NCBI GenBank assembly: GCA_963977005.1
Contig: CAXBMQ010000003.1
Location: forward strand, 194,971-258,970
DNA: 64,000 nt
Reading direction: 5' to 3'
Source: CAXBCP01 sp963977005
Lineage (GTDB): Bacteria; Pseudomonadota; Alphaproteobacteria; MPNO01; UBA830
Below are positions 7,753 through 18,557 of the stretch, one piece after another. The position numbers and the translations under genes are program-made. Every line of letters begins with the position of its first letter. Position 1 is the first letter of the stretch. Under the pieces are notes generated by a model. It searched no databases. It was given only the letters and a program-made list of their open reading frames with translations, and had not been told where the DNA came from.

Positions 7753-9480
7753 TTGACGAGACTGCTTGCCGCATTGAGATGTGGTGCCTGGGCGGTAGTG
7801 CTGTTATCGGTAGTGCCGTGGGGTGCGCCGCCGAAAGCGGAGGAATGCGCTCTTTCGGCGCTGCCGGCAGTGTCTCTGACAGACGCGCGGGCTGTAATCC
7901 AGATTGCAAGCTCGGTATCCATGTATACCGATAGCAGCGGCCACGCCGATTATAACGATGTCGTAGACGCCCATCGCAAAGGGCAGTTTGACCGGCACTG
8001 CGCAGCCGATATCCAGCCGCCTGTTTCTTCGGCGGCACTGTGGTTGAGGTTTGCGGTGTCCCGCGCGGCAGAAAGTCCGAAAGACTGGGTGTTGACCTTC
8101 GGTCAGTCGCAGATCGACGAAGCGCACCTGTACCTGCCGCAACCCGGCGGGCTTTATGTGTTAAAACGTACCGGTCGCGCGGTACCCCAGTCTGCGCAGG
8201 ATACGATATCGAGGTGGCCCGCGCTTGGCCTGGAACTTGACGGTACGGATGCAGTTCCCGTTTTCATTCGCCTGTCCGGCGTGACGGCACCCTATCTGTC
8301 GGCGCAGATTCTCCCGGAAAGGCTGTTTGCCGATGGCGAAAGCCGGGACCTTCTGGCGCTTGCCGCGGTTCTCGGCTTCATGTTCGCGATGCTGATATAC
8401 AATCTGGTGATCTATATCCGGTCCCGGCTGCATCAGTGCCTGTACTACTTCCTGTACCTCGCATGCATGATCGCGCATATCGTGATTTACGACGGTCTGG
8501 TGGACCGCTTCGGCGGCATCCCGCTGTCGGGTGCGCTTGTCGACGGTCTTGCGCTCGCTTTCGTCGTTCTCGCAGCCATAGGGCTCCTGCTGTTCGGACG
8601 GTCGTTACTCAGCCTCGCGACAGCTTTTCCCCGCGGCGACAGGGCGATCCTTGTTCTGGCGGCTATGCTGATGATCGCCCTTGTTTTCGAACTCGCCGGG
8701 TTTGCGCCGATATGGCTTGCGACAACCGTGCTGATGTTACTCTCCGGCGGACTGATGTGCTGCCTGTCGGTCGTCCGCGCGCTCAGGGGATATCGTCCGG
8801 CGATCTATTTCTCATTGTCATTTCTGGCCTTACTGGCGGGTGGCATTCTGGATAGTATCGGTTTCTATTTTCCCGTTGCACTGGACCGCGATCCGTCGCT
8901 CTGGCGGTCGCTTATCGGCATTCAGCAGAGCTGGTCTTTTCATATCGGGATCTGCGCGGAAGCCACCCTGATTTCCTTTGCAATCACGTATTTCATCCGG
9001 GATATGCAGGACGAGGCGATAGCCGTGCGCACGGAATCCGACGCGGCACGGCGGGAATATGACGAAAACCTGACCGCAATGGCGCACCGGGTCGGCGTCC
9101 GCGAACGGGTCGCGGAAAAGACGGCGGATATGCTGTCGCCGAAATCCTCGGATGAGGAATTCCTGGAGAATGCCGTCAGGATCGTGCGTGCCAGTCTGAC
9201 CGACGCCGATTTCGATATTGCCCGGCTCGCCCGCGAACTGGCTGTCAGCGAGCGGGGCCTGCGGCGGCGGATCGGCCAGATCACGGGGTTGTCGCCGGTC
9301 GAATTCGTCCGCCGGGAGCGCCTCGAACAGGCACGCCGCTACCTCGAGACCGGAACCTACAAAACGATTGCCGAGGCTGCCCGCGCAGTGGGTATTGCGA
9401 GCCCCGGCTACTTCTCGCGGGTGTATCGGGATGCGTTTGGCCACAGCCCGAAGGAAGCCGCGAAAAGCCGCGGTGCGTGA
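7753..9480 (+). CDS. 7TMR-DISM membrane sensor fused to AraC-type DNA-binding domain
   Basis: 575 residues from a TTG at 7753 with a strong purine-rich ribosome binding site (GGAAGGGGGAAA). Order: signal-like segment (1-30); extracytoplasmic 7TMR-DISM sensor domain (about 45-190, with ALWLRF and HLYLP strands); seven hydrophobic segments (about 200-415); charged linker (418-470); and an AraC helix-turn-helix pair (about 475-572), with DFDIARLARELAVSERGLRR and IAEAARAVGIASPGYFSRVY. This architecture joins an external ligand sensor directly to a DNA-binding output, so it must act on DNA while membrane-bound. It is divergent from the two lectin genes, its likely targets. Confidence 0.88.
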   Translation: MTRLLAALRCGAWAVVLLSVVPWGAPPKAEECALSALPAVSLTDARAVIQIASSVSMYTDSSGHADYNDVVDAHRKGQFDRHCAADIQPPVSSAALWLRFAVSRAAESPKDWVLTFGQSQIDEAHLYLPQPGGLYVLKRTGRAVPQSAQDTISRWPALGLELDGTDAVPVFIRLSGVTAPYLSAQILPERLFADGESRDLLALAAVLGFMFAMLIYNLVIYIRSRLHQCLYYFLYLACMIAHIVIYDGLVDRFGGIPLSGALVDGLALAFVVLAAIGLLLFGRSLLSLATAFPRGDRAILVLAAMLMIALVFELAGFAPIWLATTVLMLLSGGLMCCLSVVRALRGYRPAIYFSLSFLALLAGGILDSIGFYFPVALDRDPSLWRSLIGIQQSWSFHIGICAEATLISFAITYFIRDMQDEAIAVRTESDAARREYDENLTAMAHRVGVRERVAEKTADMLSPKSSDEEFLENAVRIVRASLTDADFDIARLARELAVSERGLRRRIGQITGLSPVEFVRRERLEQARRYLETGTYKTIAEAARAVGIASPGYFSRVYRDAFGHSPKEAAKSRGA

Positions 9481-9599
9481 TACGGATTGGCGCGCCCCGC
9501 GCGCCATCCGGACGGTGGTCGTATGGACGACCTTCGGCTCCTGCGATAAGTTCCGCCGGACAGACACAGCGATTACATGGCAATCGAAGGAAGCGGGAC

Positions 9600-11126
9600 A
9601 TGGATACCTATCAGCTCTATATCGGCGGCAAGTTCGTGGATGCCGAAGGCGGCGTCACCAAACCGACCCATAATCCCTATAACGGCGAGCCGATCGCCAA
9701 TATCCCGGTCGCCAGCGTCGCCGATGCCCAGGCCGCGATCGCGGCGGCGCGCGATGCGTTCGATAACGGGCCGTGGCCGCGGATGTCGGGCGAGGAGCGC
9801 AGCGAGATCATCTGCACGCTGTCCGCCAAGATGAAAGAGCGGATGAAGGATCTCGCCCGGCTCGAATCGCTGGATTCCGGCGGCACCATCGCCAAGACCG
9901 GCGCCGATGCCTTCCTCGGCCAGCGCCAGATGAACTATTTCGGCACCATGGCGAAGAAGTTCAATTCGGAAGCAAAGGAAATCGAGGGGATGTCGCGACC
10001 CGGCCGGTCGTACAATTACACGATCCGCGAGCCGATGGGCGTGTGCGCGTCGATCATCCCGTGGAATTTCCCGCTGATGATGGCGGTCTGGAAACTGGGC
10101 CCGGCGCTCGGCACCGGTAACACGATCATCCTGAAACCGGCTTCCGATACGCCGCTCTCGGCCATGGAACTGGCGCGGATCGTCGACGAATGCGGTTTCC
10201 CGCCCGGTGTTGTGAACGTCATTACCGGCCCCGGCGGTCTGATCGGCGAGGTGCTGACCACCAGCCCCGATGTCGACAAGATCGCCTTTACCGGTTCGAC
10301 CGAGGTCGGCAAGGACATCATGGTCAAGGCGGCGGGGACGCTGAAAAAAGTGACCCTCGAATGCGGGGGGAAATCGGCCAATATCGTCCTGCACGATGCG
10401 AACTGGGATATCGCCATCGACGGATCGATCTTCGCCGCGTTCTATCACCAGGGACAGGTCTGCGAATCCGGCACGCGGCTGCTGCTGCCCGCCGACCAGC
10501 ATGACGATTTCGTCGAGCAGATGGTCGCGAAGCTGAACGCGATGCCGATGGGCGACCCGCTCGACCCGGCAACCAAGGTCGGCCCGGTCATGTCCGAAGG
10601 GCATATGAAAACCGTGCTCGACTATATCGAGAAGGGCAAGGCCGAGGGGGCGACGCTCGTCTGTGGCGGCGAACGCGCGACCGAGGGCGATCTCGCAAAC
10701 GGCTATTTCATCAAGCCCACCGTGTTCACCAACGTCACCAACGACATGACCATCGCCCAGGAAGAAATCTTCGGACCGGTCCTGTGCGTGATGAAGTATC
10801 AGGATGAAGAGGAGGCGGTGAAAATCGCCAACGATTCCATCTTCGGTCTCGGCGGTGGCGTCTGGTCGGAAGATATCGACCGCGCCCGCAAGGTGGCCGG
10901 GCAGATGCGCACCGGCACGGTCTGGATCAACGACTGGCATTTATTGTCGGAACAGATGCCGTTCGGCGGCTACAAGCAGTCGGGGATCGGCCGCGAATTC
11001 GGCGAAGAGGGCATGAACGAATATACCGAGGTGAAGGCCCTGCATGTCGACGATGCCAAGACGCGCGAGAACAAGCCCTGGTACGACATGCTGGTGCCCC
11101 AGGAAACAACGGATGCGGCCGAATAA
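9600..11126 (+). CDS. NAD(P)-dependent aldehyde dehydrogenase
   Basis: 508 residues from the ATG at 9600 preceded by GGAAG; a start 41 codons upstream is rejected because the added residues do not fit the family. Catalytic Glu254 is in VTLECGGKSA and the nucleophile Cys288 in FYHQGQVCESG; the cofactor motif FTGSTEVG is at 230-237 and PWNFP at 154-158. It oxidises an aldehyde to the acid. The next gene starts at the base after the stop, so the two are co-transcribed. The substrate is unknown. Confidence 0.93.
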   Translation: MDTYQLYIGGKFVDAEGGVTKPTHNPYNGEPIANIPVASVADAQAAIAAARDAFDNGPWPRMSGEERSEIICTLSAKMKERMKDLARLESLDSGGTIAKTGADAFLGQRQMNYFGTMAKKFNSEAKEIEGMSRPGRSYNYTIREPMGVCASIIPWNFPLMMAVWKLGPALGTGNTIILKPASDTPLSAMELARIVDECGFPPGVVNVITGPGGLIGEVLTTSPDVDKIAFTGSTEVGKDIMVKAAGTLKKVTLECGGKSANIVLHDANWDIAIDGSIFAAFYHQGQVCESGTRLLLPADQHDDFVEQMVAKLNAMPMGDPLDPATKVGPVMSEGHMKTVLDYIEKGKAEGATLVCGGERATEGDLANGYFIKPTVFTNVTNDMTIAQEEIFGPVLCVMKYQDEEEAVKIANDSIFGLGGGVWSEDIDRARKVAGQMRTGTVWINDWHLLSEQMPFGGYKQSGIGREFGEEGMNEYTEVKALHVDDAKTRENKPWYDMLVPQETTDAAE

Positions 11127-12110
11127 ATGATCAATGCAGCAATTATCGGCATGGGCCGATGGGGACAGACGCTGGTGAATTCGGTCGCCGGCGACAGCGA
11201 TGTCATCACGTTCGTGGCGGGCAGCACCCGCACGCCGTCGAAGGTCGTCGACTACGCCGCCGAAAAGGGCATCAAGCTTCATTCGTCCTACGAGGATGTA
11301 CTGGCCGATGATAATGTCGACGCGGTCGTGCTGGCCTCGCCGCATTCCGTGCATTTCGACCAGATCATGGCGGCGACCGGAGCCGGAAAGCATGTGTTCT
11401 GCGAAAAGCCGTTCTGTTTAAACGCAGCCGACGCGCGCACGGCGCTCGATGCGCTGGCGTCGAAGGGGCTGAAGGTCGCCATTGGTCATAACCGCCGGTT
11501 TTCGCCCAATGCGATCAAGCTGAAAGAGATGATCGACACCGGTGAGCTGGGTGACATGATCCAGATCGAGGGCAATTTTTCGGCCAACATGGCGGGCTAT
11601 GCCGGCGAGTGGCGCGAAAGCCGCGCCGAAAGCCCGGCGGGCGGCATGACCTCGCTCGGCATCCACGCGATCGACATGTACGTCAACCTGTTCGGCCGGG
11701 TGAAAAGCGTGCTGGCGGTCAGCCGCCGCATCACCATGCCCTACGATATCGACGATTCCACGACGATCCTGATGGATTTCGAGAACGGCCAGGCGGGCTA
11801 TCTCGGCTCGGTGGCGGCGACCGGCACGCTGTGGCAGGTTCGCGCCTTCGGCACCAAGGGCTGGGGCAACATTTTCGCCCATGACGAATTCACCGCGCAA
11901 TTGACCGACGGCACGTTCGTCGAGGAATCCTGGGACGGCTACCCCTATCCCGGCATGCCGACGATCAAGGCCGAGATGGAAGCGTTTGCCGCCGATTGCG
12001 AGGGCGGGGCGCCGTTCCCGGCAACGCCGGACCAGATACTGCACGCAACGGCTGTGCTTGAGGCCGTTATCAAATCGGCAGAGACCGGAGAACGGGTTGC
12101 GGTCGGCTGA
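11127..12110 (+). CDS. Gfo/Idh/MocA family NAD(P)-dependent oxidoreductase
   Basis: 327 residues. N-terminal Rossmann fold with AIIGMGRWGQT; the family motif CEKPF around residues 93-97 supplies the conserved Lys; the C-terminal domain holds GGMTSLGIHAIDM, with the conserved His of the active site. It begins immediately after the aldehyde dehydrogenase stop codon (no gap), so both probably serve one pathway on a sugar-like or hydroxylated substrate. Specificity cannot be deduced. Confidence 0.9.
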   Translation: MINAAIIGMGRWGQTLVNSVAGDSDVITFVAGSTRTPSKVVDYAAEKGIKLHSSYEDVLADDNVDAVVLASPHSVHFDQIMAATGAGKHVFCEKPFCLNAADARTALDALASKGLKVAIGHNRRFSPNAIKLKEMIDTGELGDMIQIEGNFSANMAGYAGEWRESRAESPAGGMTSLGIHAIDMYVNLFGRVKSVLAVSRRITMPYDIDDSTTILMDFENGQAGYLGSVAATGTLWQVRAFGTKGWGNIFAHDEFTAQLTDGTFVEESWDGYPYPGMPTIKAEMEAFAADCEGGAPFPATPDQILHATAVLEAVIKSAETGERVAVG

Positions 12111-12222
12111 AGCGCAGCTTGTCGCGAGGCGTTCGCGGCGGGCTCACCCGATCGTGAAGAAAAGTTCGTTGTCAGCGGCACCGTAAACTGGCGTCATCCC
12201 GGGTGTCTTTGGGAATGCTGCC

Positions 12223-13239
<1,017 letters not shown>

Positions 13240-13395
13240 GCGTCGGTCTGAAACCCTTATGTCATCTGAACCCCGTATGATATCCGCCGGGATGACCGGA
13301 TGGCCGAATGACCGGCACGATCGCGCAATCTTCGGGTCCTCCTCGCGATTGAATCGGATTATACTCCGGCCATCAGTTCATAAGGACCGCGCCAG

Positions 13396-15456
13396 ATGCC
13401 CCTCGATCTTGCCTATTCCGTCTGCCCGCACGATTGCGCCAGCGCCTGTACGCTGGATATCGAGCTCGAATCGCCGCAGAAAATCGGCCGGGTGCATGGC
13501 TCGGAAGCGAATACCTATACGGCAGGCGTGGTCTGCGCGAAGGTCGCGCGCTATGCGGAGCGGGTGCATCACCCGGACCGGCTGACCCGGCCGCTGCGCC
13601 GCAAGGGCGCCAAATCGGCGACGTCCACTCTGGCCGATTTCGAGCCGGTCTCGTGGGACGACGCGCTCGATATCGTCGCCGAAAACTACCTCAGGGCCGC
13701 CCAGAAACACGGGCCGGAAACCGTCTGGCTGTATAATTACGCGGGCACAATGGGCAAGGTGCAGCGCGACGGCATTCAGGGCCTGCGCAATGCGATGGGC
13801 TATTCGCGCCAGCACAACACGATCTGTTCGTCGATCATGCTGTCCGGGATGACCGCAGGCGTCGGCGCCCAGAAGGGCTGCGATCCGCGGGAATTTGCCG
13901 AGGCGGACCTGATCGTCGTCTGGGGCTCCAACCCGGTCTACACGCAGGTCAACCTGATGACGCATATCGCCCGCGCCCGCAAGGAACGCGGCGCGAAGCT
14001 GGTGGTGATCGATCCCTACCGCACGCCGACGGCGCGGCAGGCCGACATGCATCTGCGTCCCCGGCCCGGCACGGATTCGGCGCTTGCCTGCGCGCTGATG
14101 CATGTGCTGTTCCGCGACGGCCATGCCGACCGCGACTACATGGCGGAATACACCAACGATGCCGACCTGCTGGAGACTCACCTGCAATCGCGCGGACCGG
14201 ACTGGGCGGCGGACATCACCGGCATTCCGGTCGCGGAGATCGAGGCGCTGGCAAAGGATTACGGCACGACCGACCGCGCCATCATCCGGCTCGGCTACGG
14301 TTTTTCCCGCTCGCGCAACGGCTCGTCCGGGCTGCACGCCGTCAGTTGCCTGCCGGCGGTGCGCGGCGCGTGGAAGCATCGCGGCGCCGGGCTGTACGGT
14401 TCCATCGGCCAGAACTTCAACGTGAATTCGTCGCTGGTCACCGGGATCGACGATCCGGATGTGCGCCGGCTCGACATGTCGCGACTCGGCCCGATCCTGA
14501 TGGACGACCCCGAACCGCTGAATGGCGGCCCGCCGGTCACCGCGATGCTGGTGCAGAGCTCGAACCCCGCCGTCGTCGCGCCCGAATCGGGTCTCGTGCG
14601 CCAGGGACTGATGAAGGAGGACATGTTCCTCTGCGTGCACGAACAGTTCCTCACCGACACCGCCCGGCTCGCCGATATCGTCCTGCCGGCGACGACGTTC
14701 CTCGAACACGACGATTTCTATACGTCCTACGGGCACCCGTACCTGCAGCTCGGCCCGAAAATTCTCGATCCGGTCGGCGAGACACGCAGCAATCACGACA
14801 TGCTCGGCGGGCTGGCCAGGCGTCTCGGCGCGGATCACCGGGCCTTCGACATGACGGCGTGGGAGGTCATCGACGATATCCTCCAGACCAACGGTCTGGG
14901 AACGGCGGACGAGCTGAAGGAAAAACGCTTTATCGATATCAGCCCGTCTTTCGAGGAAACCCATTTCCTGAACGGCTTCCCGCAGCCCGACGGCAGGTTC
15001 CGGTTCAAGGCGGACTGGGCCGCGCTGGGGCCGGATCACGCCGACCTGCCGGACCTGCCGGACTTTGCCGACATCATCGACAGTACCGACGAGGCCCGTC
15101 CGTTCCGGCTGGTCACCGCGCCGTCGCGCAATTACCTGAACACCAGTTTTACCGAGACCGATACGTCGATCCGCAATGAAAGCCGGCCGACGGTCATGCT
15201 GCATCCATCGGATTGCGACGCGCTGGGGCTGGTCGAGGGCGACCGGGTCCGCATCGGCAACGACCGTGGCGACCTGGTGGTACATGCCGAGCCGTTCGAC
15301 GGCGTGGACCGCGGCGTGGCTATCGTCGAGGGAATATGGCCGAACCTCGCCTTCGAGGAAGGCATCGGTATCAACCTGCTGGTCAGCGCCGATCCCGGCA
15401 GGCCCAACGGCGGCGCCGTATTCCACGACACCGCGATCTGGGTCCGGGCAGCCTAA
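13396..15456 (+). CDS. Molybdopterin-dependent oxidoreductase with [4Fe-4S] cluster (DMSO-reductase family)
   Basis: 686 residues. The N-terminal cluster motif is C10-x3-C14-x3-C18 with a fourth Cys at 47. The molybdopterin domains follow (VVWGSNPVYTQVNLMTHI, LVVIDPYRTPTARQADMHL), and the C-terminal molydopterin-dinucleotide-binding beta barrel holds NESRPTVMLHPSDCDALGL. No Tat signal is visible, so it is probably cytoplasmic. No electron-transfer subunits lie next to it. The stop codon overlaps by three bases that of the convergent ABC permease gene. Substrate not assignable. Confidence 0.9.
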   Translation: MPLDLAYSVCPHDCASACTLDIELESPQKIGRVHGSEANTYTAGVVCAKVARYAERVHHPDRLTRPLRRKGAKSATSTLADFEPVSWDDALDIVAENYLRAAQKHGPETVWLYNYAGTMGKVQRDGIQGLRNAMGYSRQHNTICSSIMLSGMTAGVGAQKGCDPREFAEADLIVVWGSNPVYTQVNLMTHIARARKERGAKLVVIDPYRTPTARQADMHLRPRPGTDSALACALMHVLFRDGHADRDYMAEYTNDADLLETHLQSRGPDWAADITGIPVAEIEALAKDYGTTDRAIIRLGYGFSRSRNGSSGLHAVSCLPAVRGAWKHRGAGLYGSIGQNFNVNSSLVTGIDDPDVRRLDMSRLGPILMDDPEPLNGGPPVTAMLVQSSNPAVVAPESGLVRQGLMKEDMFLCVHEQFLTDTARLADIVLPATTFLEHDDFYTSYGHPYLQLGPKILDPVGETRSNHDMLGGLARRLGADHRAFDMTAWEVIDDILQTNGLGTADELKEKRFIDISPSFEETHFLNGFPQPDGRFRFKADWAALGPDHADLPDLPDFADIIDSTDEARPFRLVTAPSRNYLNTSFTETDTSIRNESRPTVMLHPSDCDALGLVEGDRVRIGNDRGDLVVHAEPFDGVDRGVAIVEGIWPNLAFEEGIGINLLVSADPGRPNGGAVFHDTAIWVRAA

Positions 15457-16235
15457 CCGCCGGCTGTCGCGAAATTCACGCTGCCGCGCGTCGCCCAGCC
15501 GGTAAAACGCTGGTCGAGAATGGCGAATATTCCGTACATGCCGGTCGCCATCGCCGCGATGACGATGATCCCCGCAAACATTAACGGCGTGTTGAAGTTG
15601 GAACTGGCGACCAGCATCAGGTTTCCGACCCCCTCGCCGCCGGCGACGGTCTCGGCGATTACGGCGCCGACGAAGGCGAGCGTGATGGCGATTTTGAGCG
15701 ACGCGAAGAGATAGGGGAGAGAGCGCGGTATCCCCACCTTGATAACGATGTCGCGTTCCTTGGCGCCGAGCGCCCGCAACACATCCTTGAGTTCCGGCTC
15801 AATCGTTGCGAGCCCGACCGCCATGTTCACGACAATGGGGAAGAAGCAGAGAATAAACGCGGTGAGACTGGCGGTCTGAAGCCCGGCGCCGATCCAGAGG
15901 ACGAAAATCGGCACGATCACGACCTTGGGGATCGCATTGAAGGCGACCATCAGCGGGTAACAGGCCATGTAAACCGGGCGCCACAATCCGATGGCGACGC
16001 CCATCAGAATGCCGAATACGACCGCCGCGCCGAAGCCGATGACGGTTGCGTACAGCGTCGTAAGTGAATTTCGCCAGAGTCCGACGCGGTATTCGTAGAT
16101 CGCATAAAACGATTCCGACGCCGACGGCATCACGACGCGTGAAATACTGAAAATATGAACCGACGCTTCCCACAGGATGAGCAGGGCAATCGTCAACAAC
16201 CACGGAGATGCGCGCTCCAGCCATTTGCTTTTCAT
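15453..16235 (-). CDS. ABC transporter permease, NitT/TauT type
   Basis: 260 residues from the ATG at 16235, which overlaps the ATPase gene stop (ATGA). Six hydrophobic segments are visible, and the permease coupling loop EAA-type motif reads LRALGAKERDIVIKVGIP. This is the membrane channel of a nitrate/sulfonate/thiamine-precursor type importer. Longer in-frame extension upstream lies inside the ATPase gene and is rejected. Confidence 0.9.
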   Translation of the reverse strand: MKSKWLERASPWLLTIALLILWEASVHIFSISRVVMPSASESFYAIYEYRVGLWRNSLTTLYATVIGFGAAVVFGILMGVAIGLWRPVYMACYPLMVAFNAIPKVVIVPIFVLWIGAGLQTASLTAFILCFFPIVVNMAVGLATIEPELKDVLRALGAKERDIVIKVGIPRSLPYLFASLKIAITLAFVGAVIAETVAGGEGVGNLMLVASSNFNTPLMFAGIIVIAAMATGMYGIFAILDQRFTGWATRGSVNFATAGG

Positions 16236-17047
16236 AACGTTTCCTCCGGGTTCGACCTTGCGACATTGATGTGGTGGCGGAGATCCTGGATCAGGTCCGC
16301 GATATCCCGGCTGTACAGATCGTCGAGCTGTCGGGTGCGCGGCAGATCCACCTTGCGGTCCATGATCACGCGTCCCGGCCGTGCGCTCATCACATAGACC
16401 GTATCGGCGAGATACACCGCCTCGCGCAGATCGTGGGTTACCAGGATGACCGTGCATTTCCGCTTGCTGTAAAGCGTCTGCAAAACGTCCCAGAGTTCCT
16501 CGCGCGTGAAGGCGTCGAGCGCGCCGAACGGCTCGTCGAGCAGCAGCAGGTCCGGTTCATGCACCAGCGCGCGGCACAACTGCGCGCGTTGCTGCATGCC
16601 GCCGGAGAGCTGCCAGGGGGCGCGGTCGCCAAACCCGTCGAGCCCGACGGTCGCCAGCAATTCGTCTGCCATTGCCTCGTATTTCGCTTTTTCCGACCGG
16701 AAACGCTGGCGGTGAGGTTCGACGATTTCAAGCGGCAGCAGAACGTTTTCGCGCGTCGATCGCCAGGGCAGCAGCGACGCATTCTGAAACGCCATGCCGA
16801 CGATCTTGAGCGGTTTGGTCACGGGTTCTCCCGCGACGTCCACCTTGCCCTTGTTCGCCCGGATCAGGCCGGAGACGATTTTCAACAGGGTCGATTTTCC
16901 GCAGCCGCTCGGGCCGACTAGCGCGACGAACTCGCCGCGCTCCATTTTCAGCGACGCGCCCTGAAGCGCAAGCGTGCCGTCTGTCGCCTCGTCGCCCGCG
17001 CTGTTCCGGTAGACGAGGTCGACATCTTCTATGTCAATGAATGCCAT
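16232..17047 (-). CDS. ABC transporter ATP-binding protein, NitT/TauT type
   Basis: 271 residues from the ATG at 17047. Walker A GPSGCGKST, signature LSGGMQQR, Walker B LLLLDEPFG and H-loop VTHDLREA are all intact. It powers the importer made with the adjacent permease and binding protein. Translation is coupled to the permease through a 4-nt overlap. Confidence 0.93.
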   Translation of the reverse strand: MAFIDIEDVDLVYRNSAGDEATDGTLALQGASLKMERGEFVALVGPSGCGKSTLLKIVSGLIRANKGKVDVAGEPVTKPLKIVGMAFQNASLLPWRSTRENVLLPLEIVEPHRQRFRSEKAKYEAMADELLATVGLDGFGDRAPWQLSGGMQQRAQLCRALVHEPDLLLLDEPFGALDAFTREELWDVLQTLYSKRKCTVILVTHDLREAVYLADTVYVMSARPGRVIMDRKVDLPRTRQLDDLYSRDIADLIQDLRHHINVARSNPEETL

Positions 17048-17057
17048 CTGGTGAATG

Positions 17058-17083
17058 GCGGGGCGCACACACGTACGCCCCGC
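17058..17083. repeat. Intercistronic GC-rich hairpin
   Basis: Perfect 8-bp inverted repeat GCGGGGCG / CGCCCCGC with a 10-nt loop between the binding-protein and ATPase genes. There is no T run, so it may stabilise the upstream mRNA or attenuate, giving more binding protein than ATPase, as is common in such operons. Inference. Confidence 0.5.
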
Positions 17084-17111
17084 ACCTTCTGTTGGTTGGG
17101 CCGAAGATCGC

Positions 17112-18161
17112 TTACTTGTGGATGAAGCGTTCCGCCTGCGGCGGGAGGTAGGAATCGTCGAACATATCTTCGGCTTTCGGAATGTTCTTCAGCTTGTAGG
17201 CCGCGGCGGCCTGATTGATAGACCGTTGCAGACGGGCCATATCGACGCCGCCGTAGCCGTTCTTTTTGACGTTTGGCGTCAGGATACAGCAGTCCAGGGC
17301 AATCCGCAGACGGTCCGCCTCGACCGAGTTCTGAACGAGCGGCTCGAATTTCTTCGCCGCCGCCAGGGCCATTTCGGGCCGGAGCACCATGTCGCGGGCC
17401 GCCTTATACGTGGCGCGAATGAAACCCTTCACCGCTTCCGGGTGGGCTGCGGCGAATTTCGGCGATACAGCGATACCGTTTGCATAGGCTTCCATGCCGT
17501 TGTCGCCATACATGAAGCATTCGAGATCGGATTCCTTGAAGCCGGCTGCTTTCACGGCAAGAACGATAGAGAACGCGTGGCCTGAAATGGAATCGACGTC
17601 GCCGCGGACCAGCATGGGTTCACGCAGGCGCGGGTCCATGTTCTTCTTTATGACCGCATTCGGATCGATGCCGACGGCTGCCGCAAACGCCGGGAAAAGC
17701 TTGTAGCTTGCGTCGAAAACCGGCGCGCCGAGGGTTTTTCCCACCAGTTGTTTGGGGCTGGTGATGCCTGATTTTTTCATCACGCAGACCGAGAACGGCG
17801 GCTGTTCGTAGAGCATCATGATGGTTTTGATCGCTTTGTCCGGATTCTTGGAATTGAATTCGATCAGCGCATTTATGTCGGGCCAGCCGATATCGTGGGT
17901 GCCGGCGACCAGCTTGCGCACGGCATCGGCGGAGCCCTTGCCGGGCGTGATCGATACATCCAGGCCTTCTGCCTTGAAGTAACCTTCATACTGCGCGATG
18001 AACGTCGGGCCGTGGGTCGATTGCGGTACCCAGTCCAGGGTGACGCGGACTTTTGTCTGTGCCTGTGCGGAGACGGCGAGGGTCGTTGCCGCGACAAGCG
18101 CCAGCGCGCCGCTGCGGACCGTACGGCGGCCGAGCGGGCCGAGGATTTTCGAAATTTTCAT
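17112..18161 (-). CDS. ABC transporter substrate-binding protein, NMT1/THI5-like
   Basis: 349 residues from the ATG at 18161, with a signal peptide (SGALALVAATTLAVSAQAQ). The mature protein opens with KVRVTLDWVPQSTHGPTFIA, like the NMT1/THI5-like and TauA families that bind pyrimidine precursors, sulfonates or aromatic acids. First gene of the importer operon, followed by ATPase and permease. An in-frame extension to 18362 is rejected because the signal peptide starts at 18161. The ligand is not determined; no TPP riboswitch was found upstream. Confidence 0.9.
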   Translation of the reverse strand: MKISKILGPLGRRTVRSGALALVAATTLAVSAQAQTKVRVTLDWVPQSTHGPTFIAQYEGYFKAEGLDVSITPGKGSADAVRKLVAGTHDIGWPDINALIEFNSKNPDKAIKTIMMLYEQPPFSVCVMKKSGITSPKQLVGKTLGAPVFDASYKLFPAFAAAVGIDPNAVIKKNMDPRLREPMLVRGDVDSISGHAFSIVLAVKAAGFKESDLECFMYGDNGMEAYANGIAVSPKFAAAHPEAVKGFIRATYKAARDMVLRPEMALAAAKKFEPLVQNSVEADRLRIALDCCILTPNVKKNGYGGVDMARLQRSINQAAAAYKLKNIPKAEDMFDDSYLPPQAERFIHK

Positions 18162-18557
18162 GTGTGGTCTCCCAAGTTTCAGATATCTGAGGGCGCAGCG
18201 GTGTCTTGCACGATTGCGCGGCTGTCGGACGGGCATGACCATGTATCGGCGGTCATGGGCGGGATGTTCCGACCGGGCGCGTTTTGATGTCGGCCCGGTC
18301 AGGAAATAACCCGTCAAATTTACCGTCGTGGCGGTGGGTGTACGAGTCCAAATACTTGGCAATTATGGCTGCTCGTGCCGCCCGGAGACCCGCCGGATCG
18401 GTTGCTTTTGGGGTGTACGTGGAAACATTGCCTATTTCAATCGCGACGCCTGATGAAATTTTGCGCAGGGTTTCGCGCGCAATCTCAGGCGGCGCAATCG
18501 AAGATGGGTGGACAGTCACCGCTTGCCGGGGCGGCCAAAAGCCCTATATTCCGCGCC
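18162..18557. other. Intergenic region between divergent importer operon and mnmA
   Basis: 396 bases with no convincing gene. An 88-codon open frame on the minus strand (18253-18519, GTG start) has no ribosome binding site and no recognised motif, so I treat it as doubtful. The interval must hold divergent promoters for both neighbours; no clear sigma-70 pair or riboswitch could be made out. Confidence 0.4.

Noticed and set aside
9487..9506. GGCGCGC/GCGCGCC inverted repeat as terminator of the AraC-type gene
   Set aside because: Only a 3-nt loop and no T run; short GC palindromes are expected often in this composition.
13378..15426. 682-codon open frame antisense to the molybdopterin oxidoreductase
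   Set aside because: The plus-strand frame has clear iron-sulfur and molybdopterin motifs over its whole length; the antisense frame has none.
18253..18519. 88-codon minus-strand frame upstream of the ABC importer
   Set aside because: GTG start without a ribosome binding site, no motif, and it overlaps the expected mnmA promoter region.
18162..18557. Possible TPP riboswitch before the NMT1/THI5-like importer
   Set aside because: A CCTGAGATT string resembles part of a thi-box, but the second conserved ACCTGA-type element and pairing stems are absent.
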